A stretch of DNA of 64,000 nucleotides, taken from the NCBI GenBank assembly GCA_015075365.1, contig JABTUN010000003.1, positions 310,001-374,000 on the forward strand. The letters are read 5' to 3'. The stretch is from Verrucomicrobiaceae bacterium. Its GTDB lineage: Bacteria > Verrucomicrobiota > Verrucomicrobiia > Verrucomicrobiales > Verrucomicrobiaceae. A program made the translations under genes and the position numbers. This document shows positions 54,462 through 62,781 of this stretch, piece after piece; positions within the stretch are counted from its first letter, which is position 1; every line of letters starts with the position of its first letter. The notes beneath the pieces are model-generated. The model ran no database searches, was not told where the DNA came from, and saw nothing but the letters and a program-made list of their open reading frames with translations.

Positions 54462-54534
54462 GGCCGGAGAAGGAAACCAGGGCGATTTTCTGGCATTTTC
54501 ACAGCGGGGCGTTTAAACTCCGGCATTCCTTCGA

Positions 54535-56100
54535 ATGAACCCGGAAAATCCTCCCACGACCACCCCAGCGGACACTGCCTCCGGCTCCTGGCAGCCCGTC
54601 AAAACAAAAGGCGGCTGTCTCGGATCAGTCACAAAGTTTTTGTTTTTCGCCGTGTTGTTTGTGGCGCTGCTGCTGCCCTTCACCCCCTTTGCGGGGAAGA
54701 TCAAACGCGGGCTCCAGCAGTTGATCGAGTCAGCCCGGGCCACCAAGGAGCGCATCGTGGAAAAGGAGGTGACCCGCGATGTGGTGAAGGAGGTGCCTGT
54801 GACCAAGGAAGTCATTAAGGAGGTCATCAAGGAGGTGCAGCCGCCGCTGCCGGACAAATACATCCCGCGCAAGGAGGTGGACGTGGCCAAGCTCTTCAAC
54901 GGCATCACCGTGAAGACCAACCTCATCACCGAGGAGGGCGGCTTTGCCAGCCTGGAGCGGCTCGACCCGGAGGCCTACAAGGCGGAGTTCCAGCTCTCCA
55001 TCCGCGTGCCGAAGGCCAACCAGACGTTGCCTGAGCTGGCCCGCATCAATTCGCATCTGCCAAAAATCCTGCCCGGCCTGGAGGCGATGCTCGCCACGGC
55101 GAAGGTGAGCGGCTTTTACCACAAGCTCTACCAGAGCAAGACAACGCGCGTGCAAAACGACCTCACGCGTCTCAACCGCATCCTGGATCGCCACAACTAC
55201 TACGACTGCGAGACCATCCTCGAGCTCACGCATCCTGCGACACAACGGCGTGCCCTGCTCGTCCAAAGTGAGATGGATGTCGTGGCCGACGGCTCCGACG
55301 GCGACCGCATGCCCACGCTGGATGAATACATCTACCTGTCCGATTACTACCAGCCCACCACCAGTTACGCGTGGCCGAAGGTCACGAAGACTCCGAACCC
55401 GCTTGTCGCACGCTGGGAGGAGCGTCTGGCAAAGGCAAAGGAGGAATACGCCGTCAAGGGCCTCTCCACCGCTCGCAACCGCGAGCTGCAGGCACTCATC
55501 CAGGACCTGACCGTGCAGATCAGCGAGATGAAGGCGCGCAGCTTCCTGATCGCGGAAAAAGACCCCTTCGTCGTCATTTCCCTGCTCTTCCGCGGCTACG
55601 AGGACCAGAACAAGCACACACCGCGCATCGGAGACTATGCATGCGTCATTCACGAGGGAAAAATCTACCCGGCCATCTGCGGTGACTACGGTCCCAGCTT
55701 CAAGATGGGCGAGGCGTCCATGCTCATGTCCAAGACCATCAACCCCAAATCCACGCCCTACATCCGCGGGGAGAGCGATCTGAAAGTGACGTACCTGTTC
55801 TTCCCCGGCACTGCCGACAAGCCGAACACCGCGCCAAACCTCGCGAAATGGCGCGAACGCTGCCAACAGTTCCTGACGGACATCGGCGGCATCGGTGCGG
55901 GTTACGAACTGCACACCTGGGCGGACCCGTTTGCGAAACCAGCGGAAGCACCGGGTCCGGTGGTCCCGCCAGCGAGTCCCGCAGCGCCTGCGACTCCGGG
56001 AGCCCCCATTCCTCCTCCTGCGGCGGATCAGACCCAGGAAGAGACAAAGAAAGCCGCTCCGGCAAAGGCGCCGGCGGCAGGCGTTAACACGAAGAAGTAA
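54535..56100 (+). CDS. Membrane-anchored GH75 (chitosanase-like) protein
   Basis: A 521-residue protein. One membrane segment at about residues 33-53 (VTKFLFFAVLFVALLLPF) anchors it without a cleavable signal. A stalk with VEKEVTRDVVKEVPVTKEV-type repeats follows. The main domain (about 210-460) resembles glycoside hydrolase family 75 chitosanases: LLVQSEMDVVADGSDGDRMP carries the family's Asp-rich active-site motif, then YYQPTTSYAWPK, GDYACVIHEGKIYPAI and CGDYGPSFKMGEASMLMSK. The C-terminus is a Pro/Ala-rich low-complexity tail. GH75 enzymes cleave chitosan; the true substrate here could be another amino-sugar polymer. Confidence 0.75.
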   Translation: MNPENPPTTTPADTASGSWQPVKTKGGCLGSVTKFLFFAVLFVALLLPFTPFAGKIKRGLQQLIESARATKERIVEKEVTRDVVKEVPVTKEVIKEVIKEVQPPLPDKYIPRKEVDVAKLFNGITVKTNLITEEGGFASLERLDPEAYKAEFQLSIRVPKANQTLPELARINSHLPKILPGLEAMLATAKVSGFYHKLYQSKTTRVQNDLTRLNRILDRHNYYDCETILELTHPATQRRALLVQSEMDVVADGSDGDRMPTLDEYIYLSDYYQPTTSYAWPKVTKTPNPLVARWEERLAKAKEEYAVKGLSTARNRELQALIQDLTVQISEMKARSFLIAEKDPFVVISLLFRGYEDQNKHTPRIGDYACVIHEGKIYPAICGDYGPSFKMGEASMLMSKTINPKSTPYIRGESDLKVTYLFFPGTADKPNTAPNLAKWRERCQQFLTDIGGIGAGYELHTWADPFAKPAEAPGPVVPPASPAAPATPGAPIPPPAADQTQEETKKAAPAKAPAAGVNTKK

Positions 56101-56113
56101 AGGCGCGGGCGCC

Positions 56114-57628
56114 TCAATAACTCCGCGCGAAGATGACGCGGCGCGCGCTGGGCCTGCCTGTGAGGAAGCATTTGCCGTCCTCCGCGTAGGCGTCGCCGTT
56201 TGGGATGCAGCGGATGGTGATCTTGTTTTCCTTCGCGATCTTTTCTTCCTCTTCCGTCGAGCCAGCCCAGTGCATGAGCGCGAAACCGCCAGGCGCGTCG
56301 TCGGCAAAGAAGGCTTTGAATTCGTCGAGAGTGTCGAGCTTTTTCATGTTCGCGTCACGCAGGGTGGTGGCACGGTCGAGCAGGGCCTGCTGGATGTCGG
56401 CGAGGCGCTCCTGCACTGTCTGGAGAAAGTCCTCCTTGCCGATGAACTCCTTCTCCTTCGGTCCCTTGTCACGACGCGCGACGGCGACGCTGCGGCTGGT
56501 GATGTCGCGCGGTCCCATCTCGACACGCATGGGCACGCCTTTCTTGATCCACTCCCAGTTTTTCTGGCCGCCGGGCAGGTCGCGCTTGTCCACATGCACA
56601 CGGATGGGCTCGCCCGCCCAGCTTTGCGCGCGGAGCGTTTGTGCGAGCGCCTCGCACGCGTCGATGATCTCCTGGCGCGTGTCCGGCTTGGGCGTGACGG
56701 GCAGAATGACGATTTGTTGCGACGCGACACGCGGCGGCAGGATGACGCCGTCGTCATCGCCGTGCGCCATGATGAGCGTGCCGATCATGCGCGTGCTGAC
56801 GCCCCAGCTCGTGGTGTGGACAAGCTGGCGAGTGTTGTCGCGGCCGAGGAACTGGATGTTCGCGGCCTTGGCGAAGTTTTGGCCGAGATAGTGCGAGGTG
56901 CCGGCCTGGATGGCCTTTTTGTCCTGCACCATGGCCTCGACCGTGAGCGTGCGCACGGCTCCGGGGAAGCGCTCGCGCTCGGTTTTTTCACCGGGAACGA
57001 CGGGCAGGGCCAGGTGATTGCGCATGAAGTCCTCATACACGCGGTGCATGAGCTCCGCCTCGGCGATGGCCTCCTCGGCGGTCTCGTGCGCGGTGTGGCC
57101 TTCCTGCCAGAGGAATTCGGCGGTGCGGAGGAAGAGGCGTGGGCGCATCTCCCAGCGCATGACATTTGCCCATTGATTGATGAGCAGCGGCAGATCGCGG
57201 TAGCTCTCCACCCAGCGCGCGAAGGCCGCGCCGATGATCGTCTCGGAGGTGGGGCGGATGACGAAAGGCTCCGCAAGTTCACCCGTGGGGATCATTTTCG
57301 TCGTGCCATCGGGCTGCTTCTGCGCTTCGAGACGGTGATGCGTGACCACGGCGCACTCCGTGGCGAAGCCCTCGGCGTGCTGTGCTTCCTTTTCAAGATA
57401 GCTCAGCGGGATGAGCAGCGGGAAATAGGCGTTCACATGGCCGGTGGCCTTGAATTTCGCGTCCAACTGGCGCTGGATGTTCTCCCACAAGCCGTAGCCC
57501 CAGGGCTTGATGACCATGCAGCCGCGGACTTCGGAGTTTTCGGCCAGATCCGCGGCGCGGATGACCTGCTGATACCATTCGGGAAAGTCCTTTTCGCGGG
57601 TGGGATTGATGGCGGGGGCGTTGCTCAT
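56114..57628 (-). CDS. proS: Prolyl-tRNA synthetase, archaeal/eukaryotic type
   Basis: ProS charges tRNA-Pro. The 504-residue product (ATG at 57626-57628) lacks the INS editing insertion of the E. coli type and has the archaeal/eukaryal-type layout. Class II motif 2 is QWANVMRWEMRPRLFLRTAEF, followed by LWQEGHTAHETAEEA, and motif 3 is GVSTRMIGTLIMAHGDDDG before the anticodon-binding domain. The C-terminal zinc-type extension ends in RRVIFARSY. The in-frame start at 57661 is an alternative. It converges with the GH75 gene. Confidence 0.96.
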   Translation of the reverse strand: MSNAPAINPTREKDFPEWYQQVIRAADLAENSEVRGCMVIKPWGYGLWENIQRQLDAKFKATGHVNAYFPLLIPLSYLEKEAQHAEGFATECAVVTHHRLEAQKQPDGTTKMIPTGELAEPFVIRPTSETIIGAAFARWVESYRDLPLLINQWANVMRWEMRPRLFLRTAEFLWQEGHTAHETAEEAIAEAELMHRVYEDFMRNHLALPVVPGEKTERERFPGAVRTLTVEAMVQDKKAIQAGTSHYLGQNFAKAANIQFLGRDNTRQLVHTTSWGVSTRMIGTLIMAHGDDDGVILPPRVASQQIVILPVTPKPDTRQEIIDACEALAQTLRAQSWAGEPIRVHVDKRDLPGGQKNWEWIKKGVPMRVEMGPRDITSRSVAVARRDKGPKEKEFIGKEDFLQTVQERLADIQQALLDRATTLRDANMKKLDTLDEFKAFFADDAPGGFALMHWAGSTEEEEKIAKENKITIRCIPNGDAYAEDGKCFLTGRPSARRVIFARSY

Positions 57629-57753
57629 GAGAGGGCGATGAGAGTAGGGCAGGGAAGGCAAAGCGCAAGGCGCAGGTGTCCTTCGGCGGGTGTGAGAACG
57701 ATGCCGTCATCATCCTGTGCCCGCGCTTGTGAGGCAGCGTTGCCTTATCAGCG

Positions 57754-59199
57754 CTACTTCCGCCGGTTCAGCGTGTAATACGCCATGCGATGCCACAGAG
57801 GCGTTCCGTCCTTTGCTTTGAGCTGGGGAAGCTCGAATTCGTGAACATAGCCCTCGCGGAGGTTGGCGATGGTCACTTCGAGGGTCTTGCCGTCCTCGGA
57901 GAGCTTCGTGGCGGTGATTTGGAGTGGCTTGGCGTCGAGCTCTTCGCCGCCGTATTTGCTTTGGAAGGGGTAGGTGTAGCTCTGGCCGGTCAATTCGCCG
58001 AGGGAAGCTTTTTCGACGGGAAGGGTGAAGGTGAAGCGGAAGCCGGTTTCGGTGAGTTCGAGCTTTTCCACGTCGAGCGGCGTCTTTTTGCTCCAGACGA
58101 TCTTTTGCAGACCGAAAGGGCGGTTGCCCTTGCTGTTCCATCCGCGATTCGACTCGCCGACGACGAGCGAGCCATCGGGCAGGAAGGTGAGCGCGAGCGC
58201 GGCGCATTGCAGGCCTTCGACGAAGGGAAAGCACGCTCCCTGATACTCGCCGCCGACTTTTTCGAGAAAGACGCGGTTCACGCCGCTGAGTACGAACTCG
58301 CCGACGAAGAGTTGTTTCGCAAAGGGGCCGAATTTGCCCTCGCTGCGGTCACAGACGATGCCGGTGGCGCTCTGGCCCATTTTCACATACGGCAGCCACA
58401 CGGCGGGCGGGCAGTAGCCTGGCACTTTTTTCATCGCCTCGGCCACCGTGATGCCATCGGGCTGCTTCGGCTGGATTTTCACCGGTGAATCCGGGCGCAT
58501 CGCATCCGGGATGGAGTCGGCATGGCTGAAATAAGCGCCTTTTCTCGCGTGGAAGATGGGCGTGGTCGGCATCCAGTTGCCCTGCTGGTCGGAGATGAAG
58601 ATGTCGCCCTCGAAATTCGTGCCGATACCGCAAGGCGAGCGGAAGCCGGCGCACCAAGGCTCCAATTTGCCGTCCGGCGAGGTGCGCACCATCCAGCCGC
58701 GCCACAGCGCGTGCTTTTCACTCTCGCCCGCGCCTTTCCAGCCTTTGCCCATGCTGGCGTTGAGGCTGGTGAAGAGGTTGCCGCTTTGGTCGATGACGGG
58801 ACCGTAAGCGTATTCGTGGTAGTTGCCGCTCACGCCCCAGCCGGTGGCGGCGGTGAGATATTCATCGGCAATGCCGTCGCCATCGGTGTCACGGATCTTC
58901 GTGACCTCCGAACGCTGCGTGGCGTAAAGCGCTCCCTTATAAAACGCGAGCCCAAGTATCTCATGCAGACCGCTGGCGAAGCGCTGAAAGCCTTTTTCGC
59001 CTTCGATCCAGATTTCACCTTTGCGCAACGCGACCACGAGTTTGCCTTTGTCCGTCACCGCGAGTCCGCTGGCCTCGAAGTTCACGCCAGCGGGCAGGTC
59101 ATAGGTCTCGATGCTGTAGTAATCACCGGCGAGCAGCGGAGCGCACAGGAATTGAAAACTGAGAATTGAAAATTGAAGACTGAAAATTCCCTTCACCAT
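57754..59199 (-). CDS. Secreted sorbosone-dehydrogenase-like beta-propeller
   Basis: A 481-residue product from the ATG at 59197-59199; the longer open frame upstream belongs antisense to nothing and overlaps the cytochrome gene in another frame. The propeller domain has ASGLAVTDKGKLVVALRKGE, RDTDGDGIADEY, an HEYAYGPVIDQSGN block and GEFVLSGVNRVFLEKV, as in PVC-type quinoprotein glucose or sorbosone dehydrogenases. The signal peptide core (FSLQFSILSFQFL) is encoded by an A/T-rich repeat. The start overlaps the cytochrome stop by 7 bp, so the two are translationally coupled and probably form one electron-transfer unit. Confidence 0.88.
   Translation of the reverse strand: MVKGIFSLQFSILSFQFLCAPLLAGDYYSIETYDLPAGVNFEASGLAVTDKGKLVVALRKGEIWIEGEKGFQRFASGLHEILGLAFYKGALYATQRSEVTKIRDTDGDGIADEYLTAATGWGVSGNYHEYAYGPVIDQSGNLFTSLNASMGKGWKGAGESEKHALWRGWMVRTSPDGKLEPWCAGFRSPCGIGTNFEGDIFISDQQGNWMPTTPIFHARKGAYFSHADSIPDAMRPDSPVKIQPKQPDGITVAEAMKKVPGYCPPAVWLPYVKMGQSATGIVCDRSEGKFGPFAKQLFVGEFVLSGVNRVFLEKVGGEYQGACFPFVEGLQCAALALTFLPDGSLVVGESNRGWNSKGNRPFGLQKIVWSKKTPLDVEKLELTETGFRFTFTLPVEKASLGELTGQSYTYPFQSKYGGEELDAKPLQITATKLSEDGKTLEVTIANLREGYVHEFELPQLKAKDGTPLWHRMAYYTLNRRK
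59150..59191. repeat. A/T-rich tandem-like repeat encoding part of a signal peptide
   Basis: TTGAAAACTGAGAATTGAAAATTGAAGACTGAAAATT is a run of related 8-10 bp units (TTGAAAAYTGA-like) in otherwise GC-rich DNA. It lies in the first 17 codons of the 57754-59199 gene. Confidence 0.6.
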
Positions 59200-61307
59200 G
59201 ACACGACCTCCTTCGATTCTTTGCCGTTGGTTTTGATGATGCGCTCGAAGTGGTCTCCGGCGGGTTTGAGCGTGTCTTCGACTTGCTGGCCGTTTTCGCG
59301 GTAGAGGAAGGTGGGAATGCCATCTTTGCCGATGCGGTAGCCGCCGAAGGTGCGTTCGCCGGGGGCGGCGGGCAGTTGTTTCACGCCGGTGCCGAGTGGT
59401 TTGATGGGCGGCATGGCGCGGTCTTGCCAGTTGCTCATGGCATCGAGGAAGCGACCTTTCCAGATGAGTGCCCAACGGCTCGTTTTGCCATCGAAGGCCG
59501 CATTCAGACCGCCGGGGTAGCCGACGCCGATGGCGTGGGTGCCGACACCTTCGATGAAGCTGCGGAAGACGATGGGCTTGTCGCTCGGCTTGAGCTCGAA
59601 GTCGGCGGCGGAGGCGAGTCCTTCCGGCAAAGGCTGGCCTTCGACCTCGCGGAGGTAGGTCCAGATGCTTTCGATGTCTTTGTCGGCCGTTTTGCGGCCC
59701 ACAAACATCGGCGGCATTACGGTGCCGGGCTGCGTGACCTGCGGATTGAGCAGCAGCTCTTTGAAATACTCCGGCTGGAGTCGCTCGACGGTGTGCGTGA
59801 GGCGAATGACCGGCGGGCCGAGCGATTTGCGATCTTTGAGGCCATGGCATGACACGCACGCGAGGCCCGTGGCACCGAGCAGTTTGCGCCCAAGTTCGGC
59901 ACGATGATGTTTTTCGAGGCCGCTGACGTCGATCTTCACCGGTTGGTCGAGTTTGTCCGCTTCGTTGAAGGCGCTGATGAGCATTTCAGTCTGCGTCTGG
60001 CCGAAGTTCGGCATGCGCGTGTCCATGTAAGGCCGCACGCTGCCGTTTTGACCCCAGAGGATTTTTTCAAACCAGCCGCGCGTGAGCTTGCGGCCGACTT
60101 TGTCGAGGTTCGGTGGCAGATGGGCGAGTTCGCCGAGCGATTCGGCGGTGGGGTCGTTCACGCCGAAATACTGAGCGCGAGGATCTTCCGGGCCGCCTTT
60201 GCCATCGCGATCATGGCAGGCGTAGCAATTGAGGCGGGACATCTGCCAGTCGATCTGCTCCTGCGCGGTGAGTTTCGGTGCGGGCTTTTGGATTTCCACG
60301 AGCGCGAGACGTAGGGCGCGTTTTTGGAGATCGTTCAAATCGAAACGCGGCGTGCCGGTCGGCTGTTTTTCGGCGAGGCAGCCCTTGTCACCGGAGAGAA
60401 CGGTCATCTGTTTTGTAGTCCCGGCTTTAGCCGGCATCTGGGACCCGCCTAAAGGCGGGACTACAGAACTCGATTGGTGGCATGCCGTGCATTTCATGCT
60501 GCTGAAGAGCGCCTTGCCCTTTTCGATTCCTTGTTTCGGAATTTTCAGCGCGGCGCGTGCGGTGGCTTTTTCGGCGATGCGGCCGGTGTGGAGGTAAGCG
60601 GCGAGGTCGGAGGCTTCCTGCTCGCTGAGGCGCATGTCCGGCATGCGGCCGGCAGGGCGTGTGTGCAGCGGATTCTTCAAAAAGGCGGCCAGCGCGTTCA
60701 ATTCATACGCATCGGCCAGCGCGATGGGCACGGAGGCATTGCCCGGTTTTTCAACCTCGGCATCGGCGGGCACTTTCGGAGGCCGCACATCGAGCGCGGG
60801 CTCGTGGCAGGCCACGCAGCCGACTTTGTGATACAACTCCTTGCCGCGCTCGGCATCGCCCGCAGGCATTTTCGGCGTTTCGGCCTTCAACGAGGCCAGA
60901 TACTCGACCAACGCCTCGACCTTCTCGTCATCGCCTTCCTCGCCCGCGAAGAGTCCGGGCATTTGCGTGCCTTTTTTGCGATGCTGCGGGCTGCGAATCA
61001 TGAGCCAGAGTGTGTCCTCATCGAGCCGCGAGCCCACGGCGCTTAAATCCGGCGCGGACTTCGGTTTGAGCCGCTCCTGCCATGCCTTCGGCACTTCATG
61101 GCATGCGGTGCAGTTCAATTCGGCCATCAAGAGCAACCCACCAGTGACGAGATGCTCGTCGGGGTCTTCCGGCAGATTGAATTGGTCGAAGTTGAAGACG
61201 TAGGCGTGGTTGATCGGCTCTGCCTGAAGCGGGTGAGCCTCCAAAACCGAGGTCATCGGCCCGATCAGACCCACGAGTCCGATCATGATCTGGAATGAAT
61301 GACGCAT
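59193..61307 (-). CDS. Pentahaem c-type cytochrome
   Basis: A 704-residue periplasmic protein with a Sec-like signal (about residues 1-24) and five CxxCH haem sites: near residues 66-70, 164-168, 273-277, 361-365 and 484-488. The sections between them contain MPGLFAGEEGDDEKVEALVEYL- and MPDMRLSEQEASDLAAYL-like cytochrome c helices. The C-terminal 170 residues (about 535-704) have no haem and may bind the partner dehydrogenase. Just after the third haem, a palindromic element (60414-60465) adds VVPPLGGSQMPAKAGTT in frame. The gene is coupled to the downstream dehydrogenase-like gene. Confidence 0.93.
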   Translation of the reverse strand: MRHSFQIMIGLVGLIGPMTSVLEAHPLQAEPINHAYVFNFDQFNLPEDPDEHLVTGGLLLMAELNCTACHEVPKAWQERLKPKSAPDLSAVGSRLDEDTLWLMIRSPQHRKKGTQMPGLFAGEEGDDEKVEALVEYLASLKAETPKMPAGDAERGKELYHKVGCVACHEPALDVRPPKVPADAEVEKPGNASVPIALADAYELNALAAFLKNPLHTRPAGRMPDMRLSEQEASDLAAYLHTGRIAEKATARAALKIPKQGIEKGKALFSSMKCTACHQSSSVVPPLGGSQMPAKAGTTKQMTVLSGDKGCLAEKQPTGTPRFDLNDLQKRALRLALVEIQKPAPKLTAQEQIDWQMSRLNCYACHDRDGKGGPEDPRAQYFGVNDPTAESLGELAHLPPNLDKVGRKLTRGWFEKILWGQNGSVRPYMDTRMPNFGQTQTEMLISAFNEADKLDQPVKIDVSGLEKHHRAELGRKLLGATGLACVSCHGLKDRKSLGPPVIRLTHTVERLQPEYFKELLLNPQVTQPGTVMPPMFVGRKTADKDIESIWTYLREVEGQPLPEGLASAADFELKPSDKPIVFRSFIEGVGTHAIGVGYPGGLNAAFDGKTSRWALIWKGRFLDAMSNWQDRAMPPIKPLGTGVKQLPAAPGERTFGGYRIGKDGIPTFLYRENGQQVEDTLKPAGDHFERIIKTNGKESKEVVSW
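60414..60465. repeat. REPIN-like element, GTAG family, inside a gene
   Basis: TGTAGTCCCG and CGGGACTACA are the inverted ends of a 52-bp element. Each half is a hairpin (CCGGCtttaGCCGG and CCGCCtaaaGGCGG). The stem bases differ between halves in a compensated way, so each hairpin is kept. The minus strand reads VVPPLGGSQMPAKAGTT in the cytochrome gene. Confidence 0.8.
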
Positions 61308-61313
61308 GCTGGT

Positions 61314-61886
61314 TCAAATGCCCATTTTCGCACGCTCAGCATCCAGCGCCTTGATCCACGGGCCGACGAAATGGCCGGAATCGTGATACGTGCGGCCGGA
61401 ATACATGTGCTGGTCGATCACGCAGGGTTCGTTCACATAGATGCCGCCGCAGATTTCGAGGTCGAATTTGCACTTCGCGACGGTGGCCATGCGAAGGCCT
61501 TTGACGATGTTGGCGCGGGCGGGGATCTCGACGCCGTGGCAGACGCTGGCACAGGGCTTTTTGTTGTCCCAGAACCACTTCGTGATGCGTAGCAGGTCGG
61601 CGTCCTCGCGGATGTACTCGGGGGCACGGCCGCCGCTGAAGAAGATGCCGACGTATTCCTCGGGCTTGATGTCTTTGAAGGCGATGTCGGCGTCGATGCT
61701 GTAGCCTTCCCACTCCTTGGTGATGGTCCAGCCGGGTTTGATTTCGTGCAGCACCATCTGGTACTTCCGCTTTTCCGGCGCGGCGACGACGGGCTTGTAT
61801 CCGCCCTCGATGAGACGGTAGTAAGGATAGAGCGTGTCAACGGTCTCGGTGGCATCACCGACGATGAGGAGGACGGGCGGGTTCAT
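61314..61886 (-). CDS. DJ-1/PfpI family protein
   Basis: A 190-residue single-domain protein with a DJ-1/PfpI (type 1 glutamine amidotransferase-like) fold. The start (VLLIVGDATETVDTLYPYYR) and the nucleophile elbow ASVCHGVEIPARA (Cys116, His117) are typical, and IFFSGGRAPEYI carries the conserved Gly-Gly. Members are proteases, chaperones or deglycases in name; the real activity is unresolved for most. It lies just upstream of the cytochrome gene on the same strand (6 bp apart), so it is likely in the same operon. Confidence 0.88.
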   Translation of the reverse strand: MNPPVLLIVGDATETVDTLYPYYRLIEGGYKPVVAAPEKRKYQMVLHEIKPGWTITKEWEGYSIDADIAFKDIKPEEYVGIFFSGGRAPEYIREDADLLRITKWFWDNKKPCASVCHGVEIPARANIVKGLRMATVAKCKFDLEICGGIYVNEPCVIDQHMYSGRTYHDSGHFVGPWIKALDAERAKMGI

Positions 61887-62037
61887 GGAGGTTTTCAGGT
61901 GGATGATTCGCTGCGGGCCGCAACATCAGGGAAAAAATGGAGACGGCCGGTTAGTGAAGTAAACGCCGGGCCACAGGGAGCTTCATTCAGACTTTGGCTT
62001 CCCCTTTTCAGCTTTTGCGGCAACATGGCCGCCAGTC

Positions 62038-62778
62038 ATGTTCCGGCTTGTCTTGACCGCCCTGCCTCTCCTCGCCTCTTGTGCGGGCATGCCCTCCCCG
62101 CCCTCGCTTCCTGCCATTCCCGAGGCGCTCGCTGGCATGTTGCCACCTGAGTGCCGTCAGATGGTCATGGTGACCGCGCCGGGCGAGCGGGCGACCATGG
62201 GGCGTCTGTGGCGCTGTGAACGTGGCGCGGACATGAGCTGGCAAAGCGTGGACGAAACTGCCACGGTCCGGTTGGGCCGCCACGGGCTGGCCTGGGGCCT
62301 GGATGAGCCTCTCGCAGCCGGTTGCGGCGTGAGGCGGATCAAAAGGGAAGGGGACGGCTGCTCTCCAGTCGGGGTGTTTGCGATTCCAGCAGCGTTTGGA
62401 TCGCGCGACGCGCCCGCAGGGCTGCTGCTGCCGTATCTGCGCTGCACACAGCATCACTGGGGCATCGACGACACGCGGTCGCGTCACTACAACCGCATTG
62501 TGGACGCGCGGGAGGTGGCGTGTGACTGGGTGAACCCCGAGACCATGATCCCGGGCAATGGCTGCTACGAGCTCGGCGCGGTGATCGGGCACAACCCCCG
62601 CTGCGCGCCGGGCGCGGGCTCCTGCATCTTTTTCCATGTGTGGCAGAGCCCGGAGACGCCGACCTCCGGCTGCACTGCGATGAGCCTGCCGGAATTGAGG
62701 CGTCTGCTGCTCTGGCTCGATCCCGGAAAGCAGCCGTGCCTCGTGCAGTTCGTCCTGGCGGGGAACGAGCCGGAATGA
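62038..62778 (+). CDS. L,D-transpeptidase (YkuD-like) lipoprotein
   Basis: A 246-residue product with a lipobox (LLASC, Cys15) after a short hydrophobic start, so probably an outer- or inner-membrane lipoprotein. The C-terminal part has the YkuD-type active site: GSCIFFHVWQS with His200, then TPTSGCTAM with Cys212. L,D-transpeptidases crosslink peptidoglycan or attach proteins to it; in this superfamily some members are catalytically different. The N-terminal 60 residues are linker-like and end before MVTAPGERATMGRLWRCE. Convergent with the WD40 gene. Confidence 0.82.
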   Translation: MFRLVLTALPLLASCAGMPSPPSLPAIPEALAGMLPPECRQMVMVTAPGERATMGRLWRCERGADMSWQSVDETATVRLGRHGLAWGLDEPLAAGCGVRRIKREGDGCSPVGVFAIPAAFGSRDAPAGLLLPYLRCTQHHWGIDDTRSRHYNRIVDAREVACDWVNPETMIPGNGCYELGAVIGHNPRCAPGAGSCIFFHVWQSPETPTSGCTAMSLPELRRLLLWLDPGKQPCLVQFVLAGNEPE

Positions 62779-62781
62779 CGG

